Positions 51,991 through 53,122 of a stretch of 53,122 nucleotides of DNA are shown piece after piece; position 1 is the first letter of the stretch; each line of letters starts with the position of its first letter. The position numbers and the translations under genes were made by a program. The DNA lies in the NCBI GenBank assembly GCA_025928935.1, contig JAICNB010000012.1:1-53122 (forward strand), read 5' to 3'. The stretch is from Acidimicrobiia bacterium (GTDB lineage: Bacteria; Actinomycetota; Acidimicrobiia; Spongiisociales; ZC4RG35). The notes beneath the pieces were generated by a model. That model saw nothing but the letters and a program-made list of their open reading frames with translations. It searched no databases and was not told the DNA's origin.

Positions 51991-53004
51991 TCAGGCCTCT
52001 CCAAGCCGATCGAAGAAGTCGATGGCGTCCTGCAGGGTCACCACAGGCACGATCTCGATGGACTCACGTGGTGCGGTGAGGGCCGATTCGTAGTTGCCCT
52101 CCGGCACCAGGATGTACTCGGCACCGGCAGCCTCCGCCCCCACCACCTTCTGGCGAATGCCCCCGATCGCCCCCACCGTGCCGTCGTAGGCGATGGTCCC
52201 GGTGCCGGCCACGATGTGCCCTTTCGTCATCTCGCCGGGGGTCAAGGTGTCGATTATCGCCAGGGCGTGCATCATCCCCGCCGATGGGCCACCGACGTCC
52301 CCAGCCTCGATGGAGACCGGGAACGGCGGCTCACTGAGCTCGCCCACGGTGATGCCGATCATGGCTCCTCCCGCCGGGTCATCCCTCTCCGCGAGCTCGA
52401 TCTCGAGAGTTCGGGCCGTACCGTCCCTGGTGACGCCCAGGTCGACCACCTGTCCCGGCTGAAAGCCTTCGAGGGCGTCGGTCAGATCGGTGCTACGCAC
52501 GATCTCGACACCATTCAGGGAGTCGACCGAGTCCCCGATGCGGAGGACTTCGGCGGCCGGCTTGTCGGGCACGAGATCTGTGATCAGGACGTCGATCGGG
52601 ATCATCTCGTAGCCGAGATATTCGAGAGCGACCGTGATGGCACGGGTCTCCGAGTCGTCCATTTGCTGGAGCACCCGCTTGCGATAGTCCTCGTCGCTCT
52701 CGTCGGGCTGGCGGTAGGCCTGCTTGGGCACGAGGTCGATGGTGGGGTCGACGCCGGCGATCATCGCTTCGAATATGTTCACATCCTGGCTCACCACCGT
52801 GAGCATGAGCAGCTCGCCGTCCGGGGGATACACCTCGACCTCGCTGGCGTTGACCGCGTCGGCGGCGTCGGACACCGGACCGGACGAGAAGGCGAGATAG
52901 GGCAGCTCGAGGTTCCAAATCGCCAGGATCAGGGCGCCCAGTACGAAGAGGGCCCCCACCAGGTACAGGGGCCAATGAGATCCGTTCTTGTCCTGGGTTT
53001 CCAC
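51991..53004 (-). CDS. PDZ and Lon-type S16 protease (YlbL-like)
   Basis: 337-residue membrane-bound serine-lysine protease. One N-terminal transmembrane helix (WPLYLVGALFVLGALILAIW) precedes an extracytoplasmic region with a PDZ-like module (VLRIGDSVDSLNGVEIVRSTD). The Lon-type catalytic domain has the Ser in GDVGGPSAGMMHALAI and the Lys in VGAIGGIRQKVVGAEAAGAEYILVP. GTG 53004 is preferred, as the upstream frame to 53091 has no family resemblance, though no ribosome site is obvious. It lies 57 bp before the DivIVA-like gene and probably forms one transcription unit with it and UPF0182. Confidence 0.9.
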   Translation of the reverse strand: METQDKNGSHWPLYLVGALFVLGALILAIWNLELPYLAFSSGPVSDAADAVNASEVEVYPPDGELLMLTVVSQDVNIFEAMIAGVDPTIDLVPKQAYRQPDESDEDYRKRVLQQMDDSETRAITVALEYLGYEMIPIDVLITDLVPDKPAAEVLRIGDSVDSLNGVEIVRSTDLTDALEGFQPGQVVDLGVTRDGTARTLEIELAERDDPAGGAMIGITVGELSEPPFPVSIEAGDVGGPSAGMMHALAIIDTLTPGEMTKGHIVAGTGTIAYDGTVGAIGGIRQKVVGAEAAGAEYILVPEGNYESALTAPRESIEIVPVVTLQDAIDFFDRLGEA

Positions 53005-53122
53005 GATGAAAGGGTAACGGTGGCCTGCGAACGACAGTCTGAGGCCTTTAAGGTGACAGAGGCTGCGTTTCGAGGAGATAAAGGATGACATCGGCAGTTC
53101 TCTCCCAGCGGGTGATCCCGAG

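Overview
The window reads as chromosomal DNA of a high-G+C, Gram-positive-type actinobacterium. The best guess is the class Acidimicrobiia or a close relative. This rests on gene content: a DivIVA polar scaffold protein, a UPF0182 membrane protein, a PDZ/S16 (YlbL-type) protease, F420-linked oxidoreductases (LLM and Ddn-like), many TetR/ArsR/PadR/AraC regulators, an initiator tRNA without encoded CCA, and many lipobox lipoproteins with Thr/Ser-rich linkers. The taxon is inferred, because no 16S gene or ribosomal protein operon is present.

Layout. 1-3.9 kb (minus): an envelope-stress style operon of response regulator, sensor kinase, membrane-anchored HtrA protease and MoxR ATPase (cut by the window edge), with overlapping genes. 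4.3-6.5 kb: a small membrane protein and a low-affinity phosphate uptake operon (DUF47/PhoU-like regulator, PiT permease, small membrane protein). 6.6-15.6 kb (minus): a seven-gene respiratory operon for an exported type II DMSO-reductase-family molybdoenzyme, in the order catalytic subunit, 83-residue protein, four-cluster Fe-S subunit, TorD-like chaperone, haem b subunit, polytopic membrane protein and finally a tryptophanase. Every junction overlaps. A divergent ArsR-type regulator with a Cys-rich C-terminus (15.7 kb) probably controls it.

16.4-24.6 kb is accessory: conserved hypotheticals, a lipoprotein, a truncated haemoglobin, a decayed ArsR-SRPBCC pair, an amidohydrolase, a PNPOx-fold protein, an AraC-VOC pair and a short UvrA-like ATPase. 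24.8-36 kb holds a beta-glucosidase relic, a GNAT protein, a P1B-type metal ATPase fused to haemerythrin, a universal stress/haem-binding pair, a double-cupredoxin lipoprotein, and a cluster around a second Cys-rich ArsR-type regulator (helical lipoprotein, DoxX-like protein). Both promoters flanking that regulator carry repeated TTCTAAA/TTTAGAA sites. A GH15 glucoamylase-like enzyme closes this part.

36-42.4 kb: an alpha/beta hydrolase, an aldo-keto reductase, F420-type enzymes preceded by a truncated Rossmann leader, a TetR regulator with two palindromic sites, and a fluoride-resistance operon (two CrcB/Fluc proteins and DUF190) led by a recognisable fluoride riboswitch. 42.9-46.9 kb: a PadR pair, an initiator tRNA-Met with its terminator, a YdeI-like protein, an SDR, a tiny lipoprotein with a strong terminator, a VOC protein, an IF-1 homologue and a PIN relic. 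47-53 kb (minus): a UPF0182 protein, a DivIVA-coiled-coil protein that ends in a phage MuF-like Cys/His motif, and a PDZ/S16 protease.

The most interesting items are the DivIVA-MuF-like fusion, the molybdoenzyme operon with its uncharacterised 83-residue gene and terminal tryptophanase, and the TTCTAAA regulon. Several degraded genes (ArsR/SRPBCC, GH1, Rossmann leader, PIN, possible TetR tail) show the accessory part is being actively remodelled.
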